Notes: a model not told the origin generated them from the letters alone. DNA of 64,000 nucleotides from Euphorbia lathyris (GCF_963576675.1 NC_088918.1:67357001-67421000); one strand, 5' to 3'; positions 48,106 through 60,420 are shown, numbered from the stretch's first letter. Made by a program: numbers and translations.

Positions 48106-49121
48106 GAATGCAATGGGAAATTCACAATGCACGTGTCGGTCAGTTCGGTTTCTTTAGTCCTTCCGACACTTTTTTGGTTATGTTTGTACAGAAGAAGAGT
48201 ATGGGCGGGTTAGTGTTTTTTCATGTCTCAAGTTGACTTGTTTTAGGATATGATGCTGAACTGATGACTAAAAGCTTGTATTTTCAAGTTCAATAGTGAC
48301 AAATATGGGATTTAAGGTACTTAATTACCTTCTCGTAGTAGCGACGCGGTGTCTCGCTCTCTTTTTCTTTTTTCTTTTTGGAATTTTGGCAGTTGCTAGA
48401 AGAGATTTACTAGAGTTGAGACTCTTCTAGTGCTCGTAATCAGTGCTGGTTGCAATGATTTTTGGTTTAACATGAAACTAAGTGTTTGAGTGAACCCAGA
48501 ATTATGATATCATAGCAATTAATTATTTGTTCATTGTTCCCTTTCTTTTTATGAATTTCTCAAGCTTATAAATATGTATAATATGCACTATTTGATTCTC
48601 AAGGACTTTGGTTACTTTGATTCAGTGAAAATATCTGTGATCAACAAATTTTTTAGTTGGGAGTTTCATATTGTATGTATTATATGGCGAGTTAAATATG
48701 TTGACGGTAATTGAAGTTTCGGGTTTGTTTCGTTCCAAATTTATTTTTGGATTAAAGTTCAAATTGGCCCCTAACCTAGCTATGTTCTGAAGTTAATTGG
48801 CATTATAATCTTTCTAAAATTATCAATTTAAACTGAAATCACCATCTTTTAATTGAAATAAAATTTTAGTCCGGTTACTTTATATTTTCGGGTCGATTTT
48901 TTAGTATTTTATGATATTTGTTCAGTTTTAGGAAGAAAACTGTGAAACAATATCGAAATTTATCGATTTGATTTTGATTACTAAGAAAAATAAGATTATA
49001 TATATAAATATAAAAAATAGTTTGCTATAATATGAAATAAAATTATATATATATATATAAAATAGTTTGTTGATTTTATTATAATTTAAAATTAAAATGC
49101 AACTTTTATAGAATTAAGACT
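48106..49121. other. 3' UTR of CTP synthase and spacer
   Basis: The first few hundred bases should be 3' UTR; no canonical AATAAA is obvious close to the stop. The remainder is AT-rich with no gene. Confidence 0.4.
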
Positions 49122-49278
49122 GGTGCCTTCTATGGTTACTTTGTTTTTGACAAAGTACCATTACTTGGTGTGTTTTCACCATTGGATGATGGGGAATAAA
49201 ATTAATCCAATAGTGAAAACACACAAAGTAAAGCTTACTTTTTACTTTGTAAAAAACAAAGTAAGCATAGCCTTTACC
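49122..49278. mobile_element. Foldback MITE with perfect 9-bp target duplication
   Basis: 157 bases between identical ATTAAGACT (49113-49121 and 49279-49287). Nearly the whole element is an inverted repeat: GGTGCCTTCTATGGTTACTT and TTGGTGTGTTTTCACCATTG on the left; CCAATAGTGAAAACACACAA and AAGTAAGCATAGCCTTTACC on the right. The 9-bp duplication suggests Mutator-type mobilisation. Confidence 0.8.
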
Positions 49279-49287
49279 ATTAAGACT

Positions 49288-52200
49288 TTAAATAGAATAT
49301 AATTTTGTTGTTTTACTATACATTTCTGTAATGAATATAATTATTTCTACTATACAATATTTTTGTAATCTCATTACATTATCATTATCTAATACTAACA
49401 AGGCAAACACACAACACTATTGAATCACTAAAAAAATACAATAAAGTAAAAAGAAGCTTATAAAAATAAATTATGTAGTTGGAGTGAAAACTACTGAATA
49501 AAGATAATCTGTGAAATTTAAAAGTTAATAAATAAGAATATGTGCAGTTTGTAAATTTATACATTCTACAAAAAGTTGTTATTGTGTTGTGACTACTTAT
49601 TGCAATATACACTATACCATTGACCATGTTATATAATAGGGTCAAATACATGAATATCATAATTAAGTACAAAATTACAACTAATGTCATTATTCTCAAT
49701 ATACTATGATTTTACATCATAATTTAAAAAATCTAGACTCTAATTCATAAATCATAAACCGTATAAAATATATTCCAGGCTTCTAATTTATAAATTATAA
49801 TCCTTAAAATATATTAAAAGTACTGATTTTACTTATTTGACATAATCCAAAATTATGACTTGATATAATTGTAAATAGTTTTTAAAAGATGAATTTCTAT
49901 GTAATTTTCTCTAATATTATTCATTTTTAATTTAAGCCACATACATCCATGTAATTTTATGGTCCTAGTTTTGGAGCTTATGCTAAATAATAATGATATA
50001 CCAATAGATTTATCACAAGTTTTTTTAGGTCTGGAATGAGTATTTTTTTTTCAACACTTTTCTATATATATATTTTTGTTTAATTTTTTTTTTTTGAAGA
50101 ATATTTTGTTTAATTTAAACATTATCAACACTTACTTTTTTTGTAAGAAACATTATCAACACTTACTTTATTTGTAAGAAACATTATCAAGATTTAATGT
50201 TGATAGAATATAAAGAAATATTCCTACTTTTATTCTCTTAAGATTGATTGATACTTATCATATCACTAGTATCTATTTTAAAGATAAGCAAACACTCTAA
50301 CTTGCCTCCAATTAGAAATACTGAAGTTGACTTTTTATGGTGTGATGTCATCGGCTTTAAACAAAATTTAATCTCTTAAGTCTCGCAACATTTAAATACG
50401 TCTATATATATGCGAAACATAATTTACTAATATATTTCGATCATTTCTTTAGCTTTGTTTCATTACCATTCTTTTAGAGTCACTAACTATTCAAACCTTC
50501 CATATCTCGACATCATTTCCTCATGACCGAATCATTACAAACACACTAATTTTCATCTGATTCATCTCCGAAACAATACATATAATGGCGAAAGAAGCTC
50601 AGGGGTGGGGGTGGTGGAGGGCAACACCCTCCAGCCCCGACGCGACGTGACCCCACAAAGTAGAGTGGTGCTAGAGCTCCTCACCCCATCCCCCAATCTT
50701 TCTCTGCCTCTTAACAGAGATGGAAGTTGCCAATCCCTAATGGATATTTAGGCACTTTTTTGTATTTAACTTAAGCCCAATTTTGAGAGTGGGCTTATGT
50801 AAAAAGCATGTCAGCCTAATGGGCTGGGTACCTTGCTTTTGCATGCCTAAAATTGATATAGATGGAGATTGTGACGATATTTTAACGATAAACTAACAAA
50901 AAATATTTTTAGGTTAAACTTGGAAACCCACAAGTTCACAAGCTAAAACTGGTAGGAATTAGAAATTCCCATTTGATAAAAGTGATAAACCCTAAAACGT
51001 TCAAAGAGTAATTTGTATTTGATTAAAAAAAAGATTGTTTGATTACATGAAAGAGATGAATTTATATCCTTTCTAACCTAAAGAATTAAATTATATAAAA
51101 GGCTAATAATATAACTAGCTAAATAAGAGATTAAGGGGCTAAAATAGAATAAGGATAAAAGTGTGGCAAACTTGTAAATAAATTGATGCTAAGAGTTGTA
51201 AATAAGTAGTGACAAAGTTGCAATTAGAAGGCAACTGGAGAAGGTAAGACTTATTCGAAAGTGCATTTACACGATGTGTGGACCTAATTTTTAGAAACAT
51301 AAAGTTTTAGCTATAATGACTTGAAAGTCCACAAGACATCTCTCAATTTGGATCCACACAACGTTTGAGTTTTCGACACGTAGTATGGGCTCTGTTTTCT
51401 ACACGGTTTTTCATCTCTTCCCCTCGGTATGTCGTCCCTTTGATCCGATTTCTCTAAACTACCCATTTTCACATATTCAGTCAACTTGATGTCCTCATAA
51501 AAAAAATACGTTATTTTAGGTGTGCAGTAAGTGAGACATTAAAATGTTTGGTCCCCTAGAAAATTAAAAAGTCGTGTGAGAGAGTCGTTGATAAGCTTCA
51601 ATTAGTGAGCGGCCCTCTCAAACTCAGCCTCAACCGGCGTTGCACTCCCTAAACTCAGTGACACACCATTATCCATCAATCTTCTCCTTCCTTTCATTTT
51701 TGACAGTGACAACATATATGCAGTCTCATTTGAGCAAAACTAACTAGGTCTACTTTGGATGAGGAAGATTGAATTTTATCTTCCTTCTTCATTCTCCCAT
51801 CTATGTGTCTATCCTGACACTTTCGATACCTTTTTTTTAATGTTTTTCTCTAGAAATAATTTTATGACTTTTCAATGGACCATATCTATGCGACGATAGA
51901 CACAACTCTTTTTATGTATTTCTATGAAGGAAAACATGATAAGATGTATAGAAAATAACTTTTCTTTTTATTTGTATAACATTATGTTATAATGTGTTAT
52001 TGTTTTTTTTTTTTTTTTTTTGAAAAGATGTTATTGTCATTGTTAACTAACAGTTAAATTTTTTTTAAAAAAATTTAGGAATATAAAAGCATAAATAAAT
52101 TTGGTAAGAGAATAAAGAGAATCCAACTAAGCACCTTCAACTAATATTTTGAAACCTGGTGAGGAAGAAAGTGATAAAAGAGTTCGGTCTCAACGGATTA

Positions 52201-52345
52201 CGAGAGAAAAATGACAAAATTGCAATTAGTAGGCTTCGCTTCTTGCATAAAAAAATCAACGGATTATGGGAGAAAAATGACACACCTCTCCAACGACTTT
52301 TATATAGCTAAAATTCTCAAAATTTGAAGCCTATGAGAAGGCTAT
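49288..52345. other. Intergenic spacer with repeat debris
   Basis: No host gene. At 50590-50720 a GC-richer block (GTGGTGGAGGGCAACACCC) of unknown origin stands out. About 50860-51330 resembles the inner part of the 22803-23815 element (AAAGAGATGAATTTATATCC, GTTGTAAATAAGTAGTGACA), so it is a second copy of an LTR-like family. A short direct repeat CAACGGATTACGAGAGAAAA occurs at about 52192 and 52258 (as GATTATGGGAGAAAA). Confidence 0.4.
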
Positions 52346-52576
52346 CAATCAGGACCGATTCTGAGATTTTGGAGGTTTGTGAAAAAATAGTAAATGAGAG
52401 TTCTAATAAATAAGTATAAGTGAAATAAAATACAAAAATCAACAGTGTAAAATAAAAATTACTTAAAAATGACTTTTATTTTATTACACTTAATAAGATA
52501 TCTAATAAAAATATTCAATTTCATATAAAAAAAAAATTTTATTTCTCCGAAAGTACCGAATTGCTCATCCAAAACA

Positions 52577-52775
52577 TTATCTACGAGTATTTCTAGATAC
52601 AGAATCACTAAAAACAATGTTTACATCAATATGTTCTAACATTCCGGTACATAAAATTGCTAAATCATTCAACTTTTCTTGTGGCGTTGATGATCTCAAA
52701 TAGTTTTTCAATAATCTTAACTTCAAATTAGGAGGATCCGAAAAGCAATTGAAATTTTTGGATAATAATCTGCTG
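52577..52775 (-). pseudogene. hAT transposase C-terminal (dimerisation domain) fossil
   Basis: The minus strand reads NLKLRLLKNYLRSSTPQEKL followed by NDLAILCTGMLEHIDVNIVF and a stop. The LRLLKNYLRST-xxQexLNdLAiL pattern is the hAT C-terminal dimerisation domain of plant TTF-type/zinc-finger-MYM-like transposases. The left border near 52345 (AGGACCGATTCTGAGATTTT) resembles a common hAT terminus. The N-terminal zinc finger and catalytic region are absent, so this is an internally deleted, dead copy. Confidence 0.65.
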
Positions 52776-53360
52776 CTTTGACAAACTAAGGAATTTCGAA
52801 TCCTGACATCAACAAGTTTGGAAACGTCACTTGCAATACTTTCATTTTTGAAAAAACATCAATTGCATCAACATGCGAAAACTATTATAAGAAAATATAG
52901 TGATGAAGTTGTGTGTTGTGATTGTTTAGACCCAGTGGATATAATTATTATCTGTGCATCTTTTAATATTTTAATTTCGGTAGTTTTTTATATAATTTTT
53001 TTTTTCTATTTTTGTCCCCTCTCTCCCATATGTTTATGTGTACTACGATTTTATTTAGACTTATGATTATATTTGTAACTTAATATTTGTTATTATTATT
53101 ATTTAAATTATTTTCGAGCCCTCCCTCAGGCTTAGCACGGAAGGCCTTACATTATTTTTAAAAAATAATCCATAGTATTTTGTATTTTAGGAATAAATTA
53201 GCATTTGAAATTTAGCCGAGTGAAAGATTAATAAACGATATATATATATATATATAAAAACAAATAATACATCCGGTCTACAGCTTAAGAACATAATTAA
53301 ATAATTAATAAGCAGTATGATAAACTTAAATAACATCTAGTAATCAAAGAAGTAAAAAAT

Positions 53361-55334
53361 CTACTTAGAAAATCTCACAGTATGATCATTTTCGCAGCCA
53401 AGGTACGGGAATGGAAATAATTTATGAGGCGTTGGATGAACCAAATGATCAACAACTTGATGATTATGATGATTCCCTTTATTCTGATCCAAGCTATGAT
53501 GATGATGAGATGCAAGAAGCTTATCAAGAAACGACCAGTCGCCTCCGTGAAACCTATGATCAGTCGTCGTCTGAGGTTGTTGTTGTTGTTGTAGGAGCGC
53601 GTCGGAAGTTAATCTGAGAAGATTCTGAGAGCATTCAACGTCCATGTTGTTGAGTGAGAAATTAGGAGGAAGAAATGTGGAAGATTCTGGACTGAATAGC
53701 TGGGGAAGATGCATTGAAGTTTCGAAGGAATTATAGTCGTATTGAGATTGGATATGGGTGTGTTTATTGGGTAAGTGTAAAGGTAAGGGTAAGGGTAAGG
53801 GGACGGGTACGGGTAAAGGTTCCATTAATGATAATGAAGAAGAAGTAGTAGTAGTTTGAGAAAAGTAGTGTTTTTGTTGTGCTTCTTCTTGGAGGTTTTC
53901 TGGTAAGAAACCTCTTGTTTGTGTTTTCTTCTTGAAAACCCTACATACCACCCATCCATCTTCCTGCAAAAAAAAAAAAAAAAAATCAAAATCTGTGTTA
54001 AAGAACCGATTGACCTATAAATTTAAGCTGATAGATAAGACTCGAAATGTATTTACACTACTTGATATGTAAATACCTGTAAATTTATATCATATCCAAT
54101 ACAAACTCATTCTACCATGTGTTGAAATTCAACAGTACATGTTGTTGTCGGGATTTGGAGTCCCGGCCTCTTAATCTAAGTCTTAAACTTAGGTCTAATT
54201 TGTCAGCTATTAATATGAAGTAGACCTTTAACTATCAGCTCGAGCTTTTAGTCCAATCGCTTCCATGACATGGTATCAGAGCCAGTGTGACCAAGTGGTC
54301 CTGGGTTCGATTCCTGGCAGCCCCATTTGTTGAGTTATTTGCAGGACATGGTAATATGAGCCTGTGTTGTCACGCTTCAAGCCCAAGTGTGCTTTCGCGT
54401 GTGGGGGTGTGTCAGCTATTAATATGAAGTGGACCTTTAACTATCAGCTCGAGCTTTTAGTTCAATCGGTTCCATGACAATCTAATTCATCTCTCAAAAC
54501 ATCTTGAGGGGAGGGTATTGCCTGACACTTATAATAATTTATTACAATGTGCAAACTTTACCCTAAACTTAGAAACCCTTAGACAAAAGGTCACCCATTA
54601 TATTATTTTTTTTGGTTAGTAAAAGTTTGGGTAAAAAGCGAGCATTTTAGTACTACTTTTGCCGAAGCACGTTTGATTTCGGAGTTCTGATAGGATCCGG
54701 TGCATTAGTGCTGGTATGATCGCACTCTATTATTTAAAACCCTAAAAGGCTCGTATATATAAGATATGATTACCTGGACGTCGGAGTTGTCATCGTCAAG
54801 GCGATATTCATGCATGATCCAATCAGTTTTCTGGCCATGAGGAGCACGTCCAGTGTAGAAAACTAGTGTTTTTCTCATCCCAATCCTCTTACTATTGTTG
54901 CTCATTTGAATTCCCTTATCTCTTCCTGTTGCTTTCCAAAACCCTGCTGTCGTTGCTCTATTTGTTCTTGTCCCTGTTGGGTATTTCTTATCTTTGTGGC
55001 TAAAAAAATACCACTCATTTTGAGGCCCCGACCCTATTCTACATTTATCTGCATCAAATCAAAACAGATTATCATATCATAATCGCGTTATATGTGATCA
55101 GAAGTCAAACTTCTGATCTTAAAATTAGGGTTGAAGTTTGACATAAAGATAGAAAAAGTTGAAACCTTTAAGATCCCAAGGCTCAAGTTTGTTGAGATCC
55201 ACTTCTCTTATAACATCAAGATCAATGGCTTCATAAGATACTTTCTTTTTCAGATAGTAGTACAGAAGTTCTTCATCTGTTGGATGGAATCTGAAACCTG
55301 GAGGAACTGATAATTGCCCATTTCCAGCCATCAT
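53361..55334 (-). CDS. NAC-domain transcription factor (SOMBRERO/BEARSKIN-like)
   Basis: Three exons read from the right: 55334-55166, 55048-54774, 53963-53361; GT-AG borders and phases (1, 0) agree; 348 residues. NAC subdomains are complete: [21 protein letters not shown] (13-), [38 protein letters not shown] with [16 protein letters not shown] (DNA contact), [35 protein letters not shown]. The C-terminal activation region has [16 protein letters not shown], a His-rich stretch, and [12 protein letters not shown]. The intron positions and the subdomain wording match the root-cap/wall-forming NAC group SMB/BRN; the orthologue within that group is not settled. Two consecutive Met codons start the frame. 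It should act in the nucleus. Confidence 0.92.
54201..54479 (+). mobile_element. TRIM (miniature LTR retroelement) in NAC intron 2
   Basis: Two 70-base LTRs (54201-54270 and 54410-54479), both TGTCAGCTATTAATATGAAG to TTCCATGACA, differing at about three sites. After the first LTR comes TGGTATCAGAGCC (54271-54283), a primer-binding site for initiator Met tRNA; before the second comes the polypurine tract GTGGGGGTG (54401-54409). The internal part is only about 140 bases and non-coding. Flanks TCTAATT (54194-54200) and TCTAATT (54481-54487) are similar but not a standard abutting 5-bp duplication. It lies antisense to the NAC gene. Confidence 0.85.
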
Positions 55335-57808
55335 CTTCTCTATCTACTCATAAAAAAAAAAAAAAAAAAACCTATTCCATCTCAGAATTAATGAAATTGA
55401 AACGTTTCGTGTAAACTCAGCATGCGTTACCAACTGAGCTAAACCCGATACTATAAGGATAAATATGCACCAAACCCAGATGAAAAATTGAGAAAAGCAG
55501 CTGGAAAGAGATCCAAACATGGTCTTATCAGTTTTATTTACATGAGAGATCTATACAAAAGTGGATCAAAAGCCATGCATGCCTTTTCTATTCTTTTAAG
55601 AACCCCAAAATATATATAATCAGTTATAAGATTCTGACATATTACTATTATCTTTTACTATTTTATAACATGAAACTAAAGAAAGAGTACTATGATTTGT
55701 ACGTGAACTTTTAGTTTATTAGATTATAGGGTTAGAGAAGAAAATAAACATTTTATACAAAAGTCCATCCATAATCAGTGGCGGAGCCAGAGAAAAGGGT
55801 CCGAGGATGCAATTACATCATCTTCGGACCCTCTTTTCAGGCGAGAGTCGTCTAGAACCACCCTTCTCAGGTCTGGAACCACCCTTCTTAGGGTGGATTT
55901 CAGTAGCCGGAGGTGCAACGGACACGTGGCTCCGCGACTGGGCATGGTGAACTTGTTAGTTATAAATAGGTAAAAGGAAAGATGGAAACTTAGAGAGAAA
56001 GAAAAAGTGCAGACCTTAGATGTCGGACAGAAATGTGAGACAAGAGAAAGAAGACAATGGAAAGAGGGAAAAGGTGAAGCTCAAGTTCCTGAATTTGCTT
56101 AAAAGGCACGATGAGATGTATAGCTTTTTAATAGAGAGATAGAGATGTGGATCAGTGCAAATTTTTATTAAAAAGAGATGGAGAGACAATCAAGGATGGA
56201 TTGCTACTGAAATATATAATATTAATATTATTATTTTATCTGTCCCAGAAACATACACCCATTTTCACCGAATTCAGAGAAAACTAGTTCTACTTTACTT
56301 TTTATTTTTTTTTTTTTGTAAATGGCTGCTTTTCTGGTGTAAAAAGCAAACTGGAGGTCATTAACCAAACATCTAAATGCTGCTTTTCAGATTTAAAAGG
56401 CAAACAGAAAGGTCATCAACCAAACACTAAATCAGTTTAAAATGACATTTGTATTGTCGGTTTCACCTGGTTAGTGACTGATAAATGAATTTGTTTAGTC
56501 ACAGTTAGATATAGACTTATTAAATCTAAATTTTACGACGATTTTAATCTTCAACGTATGATTCTAATAAGCCAGATCTAAAGGTAACTAACAAAAAGTT
56601 ATTTGTTGGTTAAATTAATATCTCAAATTTATTTTAGATAAATTGACTATATCTTGTGGATTTTTAAAAGTTTAATTTCCAGTATAAAGGGAGTCGAAAA
56701 TCTCTAGAATCTAATACTAAGTGTGTTTTCAATTTTCGGAACTGTCTTTTGCTTTTTAAGTCTAAACAGTAGAAAAAAAAACGTTTGGTAAAAATTCGAA
56801 ACAACGGCTTTTTACAGAAAAATCAACTAATATCTACTATCTATCATAACAGCAACAGAAACAGATAAAATAAATGGACTCTAAATAGTTAAAATGAGGA
56901 AAAAACTTGTCCCATTTCCAAAAATATGGCGTAAATGGTAATTATCGTTCCGTTTTATGGAAATTTCTAACTTGCCAATGAGATATAATGATATTAATAA
57001 TATATTAGTTTATAATTTACAGTACTAAGAATAAAAATATACATTTTAAAAGAAATTACATAAACTATTAATTATAGTTGAGGAAAAATTAAAAAGTAAA
57101 AGTGAAATATTTTTATAGGATAAATGGAATCAAGTTCTGTCTCGTTCTAATTTCTATTTAAAAAAAAAATCAAAGATAAAAAAAAAATAAAAAAAAATTC
57201 AATACTGTGCTGTTTATGTCTGTACATGAGAAAAAGGTGTGGTAAATGTCAGTTGAATGGGAAACCTTATTCCTCAATATTTGCCACATTAAAATGAAGA
57301 AATTCTGCTTAACTGTCAATTACTAATCAATTTTAATTCAATAATTTATTATTCTTTTTGGCATTTTCCATTACCATATCTCTATTTTGTCAACAATTAT
57401 GCACGCACACACGGTCAAAGATATATATCACCACAAGGAATAAAAAGGAATTTTATTTTATTATTTTATTGCATAATTTTTTTTTAAATAAATATGTAAA
57501 AACAAAAAAGTCCCCTAAAATTGTTCACTTATGGTCTCATTTTTTTTATGAACCCTATGTATACAATATAATAATAATTAACTAGAATTCTAATTAGCTA
57601 GAAATTTTGGCTGTTCATCATGAAAAAATGGTCAAAAACCAAGAAAATGAGCTGCCATTTCTTATCCTATTATAAGTGATTAATTTTTGTACATAAAGAT
57701 GGGACATAAGAATCAAATTACGTATAGAAAATTTGTTTTATTGCATGTACACATGTTTATTTCTCTATCATCTTTTTTTTAGAGAAAATTTTAGGGTATT
57801 TCAGGAAT
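55335..57808. other. NAC 5' flank and spacer with repeat relics
   Basis: Should contain the NAC promoter. 55776-55940 starts CAGTGGCGGAGCCAG and ends GTGGCTCCGCGACTG, the same type of ends as the hAT-like element at 21459, but without matching target duplication. 56300-56430 is a 'tgtttggtt' MITE piece. 56430-56600 is an eroded relative of the element at 57809. Confidence 0.4.
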
Positions 57809-57983
57809 CAGTAGTGTTCACATGGACCCTGATTACTACGTGAATTTGGTCATTCACCGTTAGATGTAGGCTGATTAAATCTAAGCTTTAGGATGCTTTG
57901 AATCTCTACCTTAGGATTTTAATGAGCCTACATCTAACAGCGAATGACCAAAGTGGTCATTAGGGTCCATGTGAACATTACTG
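57809..57983. mobile_element. Palindromic MITE with 10-bp imperfect target duplication
   Basis: 175 bases, almost entirely inverted repeat: CAGTAGTGTTCACATGGACC and CCGTTAGATGTAGGCTGATT on the left; AGCCTACATCTAACAGCGAA and GGTCCATGTGAACATTACTG on the right. Flanks TTTCAGGAAT (57799-57808) and TTCCAGGAAT (57984-57993) match 9 of 10. Confidence 0.75.
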
Positions 57984-57993
57984 TTCCAGGAAT

Positions 57994-58850
57994 AATATTC
58001 CCGACTAATGAATTCATAACATATGTATGTATATTTTTTCCTTTCCACCAATCATATTCATGTCATGGTATTAAAAACGATTTTTATTGGTCGGAAGTAT
58101 TACTCGAGGAGTACTGTAAAATTTCTATTTTTTGAGTAGAAACAAGTTACAAATTGAAAAATTGTCCATCTTTCGTCCCAATTAGGTTGGAAACAAACAA
58201 AACTCAAACCAAGAAAGGAAACTAAGGGAGCCTTTGGTTTGGGGTTTCAGGAAATGATAAAAGAATGAAGAGTTATAATTTCCTTTATTAATGTTTATTT
58301 GAATAAATTAATGAAACCCTGTTCACACAACGCTAAAACCCTGTCTTAATACCGTATAACAACCTGACCCAATACCATGTAACAACCTGACTAATACCAT
58401 GTAGATATTATCCGTTTTGGTTCCAATACTTTGGACCTCGCAGTTTTATAACGCGTCTGCATTGATTGAATTCGCATCTTACTAATAAGCCTGAATCGCT
58501 CACTTTCCATTTTCCAATATGGTATTAAGTTCATTCCTGCCCTAATCACCATCCCTTAGAGTCGCTCCTTGTTCAAACCTTCTATGCTGATACCACCCAC
58601 TCCGAACCATCCCGTCTCCAATGTCCTCATCTTCTCCATCCATCCTTTGACACCTATCAGTTTATATTCGTCAAGGGAGTAGGAGAAGGGTGTACAAGGA
58701 GTTCTCCCGCACAGGGCCCCAAATTTAAGAGGGCCCAGTTTTTTTATTATACATATCTAAATAAATTATTATTATTAATTATTATGTGCAAAATTAAGTG
58801 AATGTTAACGTATCCAGAAAATTAATGCTCTAAGAGTCTTAAGGGGCCTA

Positions 58851-58891
<41 letters not shown>

Positions 58892-59899
58892 ATATATAAT
58901 TTAATTATTTTTATTATATTTAGTATGTTAAAAATTAAGTTAAAAGTAGTTTGGTATTTCATTTTGTAGAAACATTATTATTATATGAAAGTATTAATTT
59001 TTTTAAATAAATAAGGCCGAATTTTTTTTTTTCATTTAGCTCCGGGCCCCAAAAATGTTTAAGACGACGCTGATATTCGTCTGTCGTTCCTCACTCCATT
59101 TAGTTCCCTCTCCCTCTTCCTCCATTTCCTTCGCGCTCCTCTTCTCCATTCGGATTTCTACAAAATTGCTGAGGTCGATATTTTTTTTCTTATCCTTGTT
59201 TAAGTTCTATATGTTCGGTAGATTGATGATTAAATACCTTATACATAATTGAAGTTTGGAAGATTCAATGTGACAGTTTAATAACAATCAAATCAGTTTT
59301 TTTAAATTTTCATTAACGTACCACTAAAATTGATCTTGGGGTTCACAAAAAATGTTAGGGCCATCCTAATTTATATAAAAATCTACCTAAGGGTTTTTGA
59401 GCTTAAGAATATTGTTGCCTAAATCATTCAAACCACAATTTTGTATATAAGACAACAATTAAATATTAATTTGAGAATCTATATTTCTAGAATTTCATAT
59501 ATATTTAAGTGTGTTAGCGATATTTTGTGAATATACTAATTTCAATCTTGTCATGTGTGGTTTGAGTGTGGTCGTGGCAGAAAAATTAATTCTTAATTAA
59601 GGTATACGATTAAGTTTATGGATTTGCACACCAAAAACTTGAAATCTAAATGAAGCGATTGACGAGATACATAAGAATTGAACAACCTCTATTGAGTTTG
59701 TAACTTTGTTATATAAAATTTGTTGGATAATTAATTTTATTTAAGCTATTACGGATAAGTAAAAGACGGATTAGTAAAAGACGGGTAAATAAAGGAAGAT
59801 AAAAGTATAACATTGACACAGAATTTAGTCAAAATTTGATATTTATTGATGAAAATAAAAGTCTGAGTACATATGTTTAAGATAAATTATTAGAATTAG
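57994..59899. other. Intergenic spacer with hAT-like relic and TTA microsatellite
   Basis: 58652-59075 has ends like GCACAGGGCCCCAAATTT and CCGGGCCCCAAAAATG, phrases common in plant hAT remnants, without coding sequence. A (TTA)n microsatellite of about 12 units lies at 58852-58888. No gene was recognised. Confidence 0.45.
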
Positions 59900-60358
59900 G
59901 TGGGAGACCAAGTGATGGTCAAATTGCTTCCAGAACAATTCTGCTTCTTACGCAATCGGGATCGAAGATTGGTGAGGAAGTATGAAGGTCTGGTCCCAAT
60001 CATAAAGAAAGTAGGGCCAGTATCATATAAGCTAGACCTATCCAGTTGGATGTCAGGGCACCCGGTCTTCCATGTAAGCAATTTGAAGCCATACCATTTA
60101 GATAAGACGGACGAGGACAGAAACAAGAATACTAGACCCCCAATCACGAAGAAAGCACTAGCAAGCAGAGAAGTCGAAGAGATCTTATTAAAGAGGATCG
60201 CCTCCACAAACCGACGTTCGTACAAAGAATACCTCGTGAAATAAAAGGCACAAGGCAAAGAAGAAATCAGCTGGGAGAAAGAATCAGATCTCCAACCCTT
60301 CAAGCAGCAGATTAAAGACTTCGTCAAAACTCATTCGACGGAGACGTCGAATCTCTGA
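59900..60358 (+). pseudogene. Ty3/gypsy chromovirus integrase C-terminus and chromodomain
   Basis: The open frame begins GDQVMVKLLPEQFCFLRNRD and continues RRLVRKYEGLVPIIKKVG, YKLDLSSWMSGHPVFHVSNL, KPYH: the GPY/F-type C-terminal module of gypsy integrase. Then comes VEEILLKRIASTNRRSYKEY with LVK, the first half of a chromodomain. The codon expected to be the conserved Trp is TAA (60242-60244), and the frame then resumes QGKEEISWEKESDLQPF to a second stop at 60356-60358. The rest of pol is missing to the left. It is a broken 3' end of a chromovirus; the residues are recognised by family pattern. Confidence 0.8.
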
Positions 60359-60369
60359 GTGTGGGAAAG

Positions 60370-60420
60370 TGTTAGGAGTGGGCGAGTTGGGCTAGTTCAA
60401 CAATTGCTTATTAGTGATTT
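60370..60420 (+). repeat. Possible start of the gypsy 3' LTR
   Basis: Twelve bases after the pol stop, the purine-rich GTGTGGGAAAG is followed by TGTTAGGAGTGGGCGAG, a plausible polypurine tract and LTR start. No LTR end or partner copy was found, so the extent is unknown. Confidence 0.4.

Noticed and set aside
53411..53617. Plus-strand acidic frame of 68 codons
   Set aside because: Antisense shadow of the NAC third exon (His/Gln-rich on the coding strand).
53770..53820. Telomere-like repeat GGGTAAG
   Set aside because: Unit is not the plant telomere TTTAGGG on either strand, and it is accounted for by Pro-Leu coding in the NAC tail.
55412..55446. tRNA-like A box on the minus strand (GGTTTAGCTCAGTTGGTAAC)
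   Set aside because: No B box or cloverleaf follows; at most the remnant of a tRNA-derived SINE.
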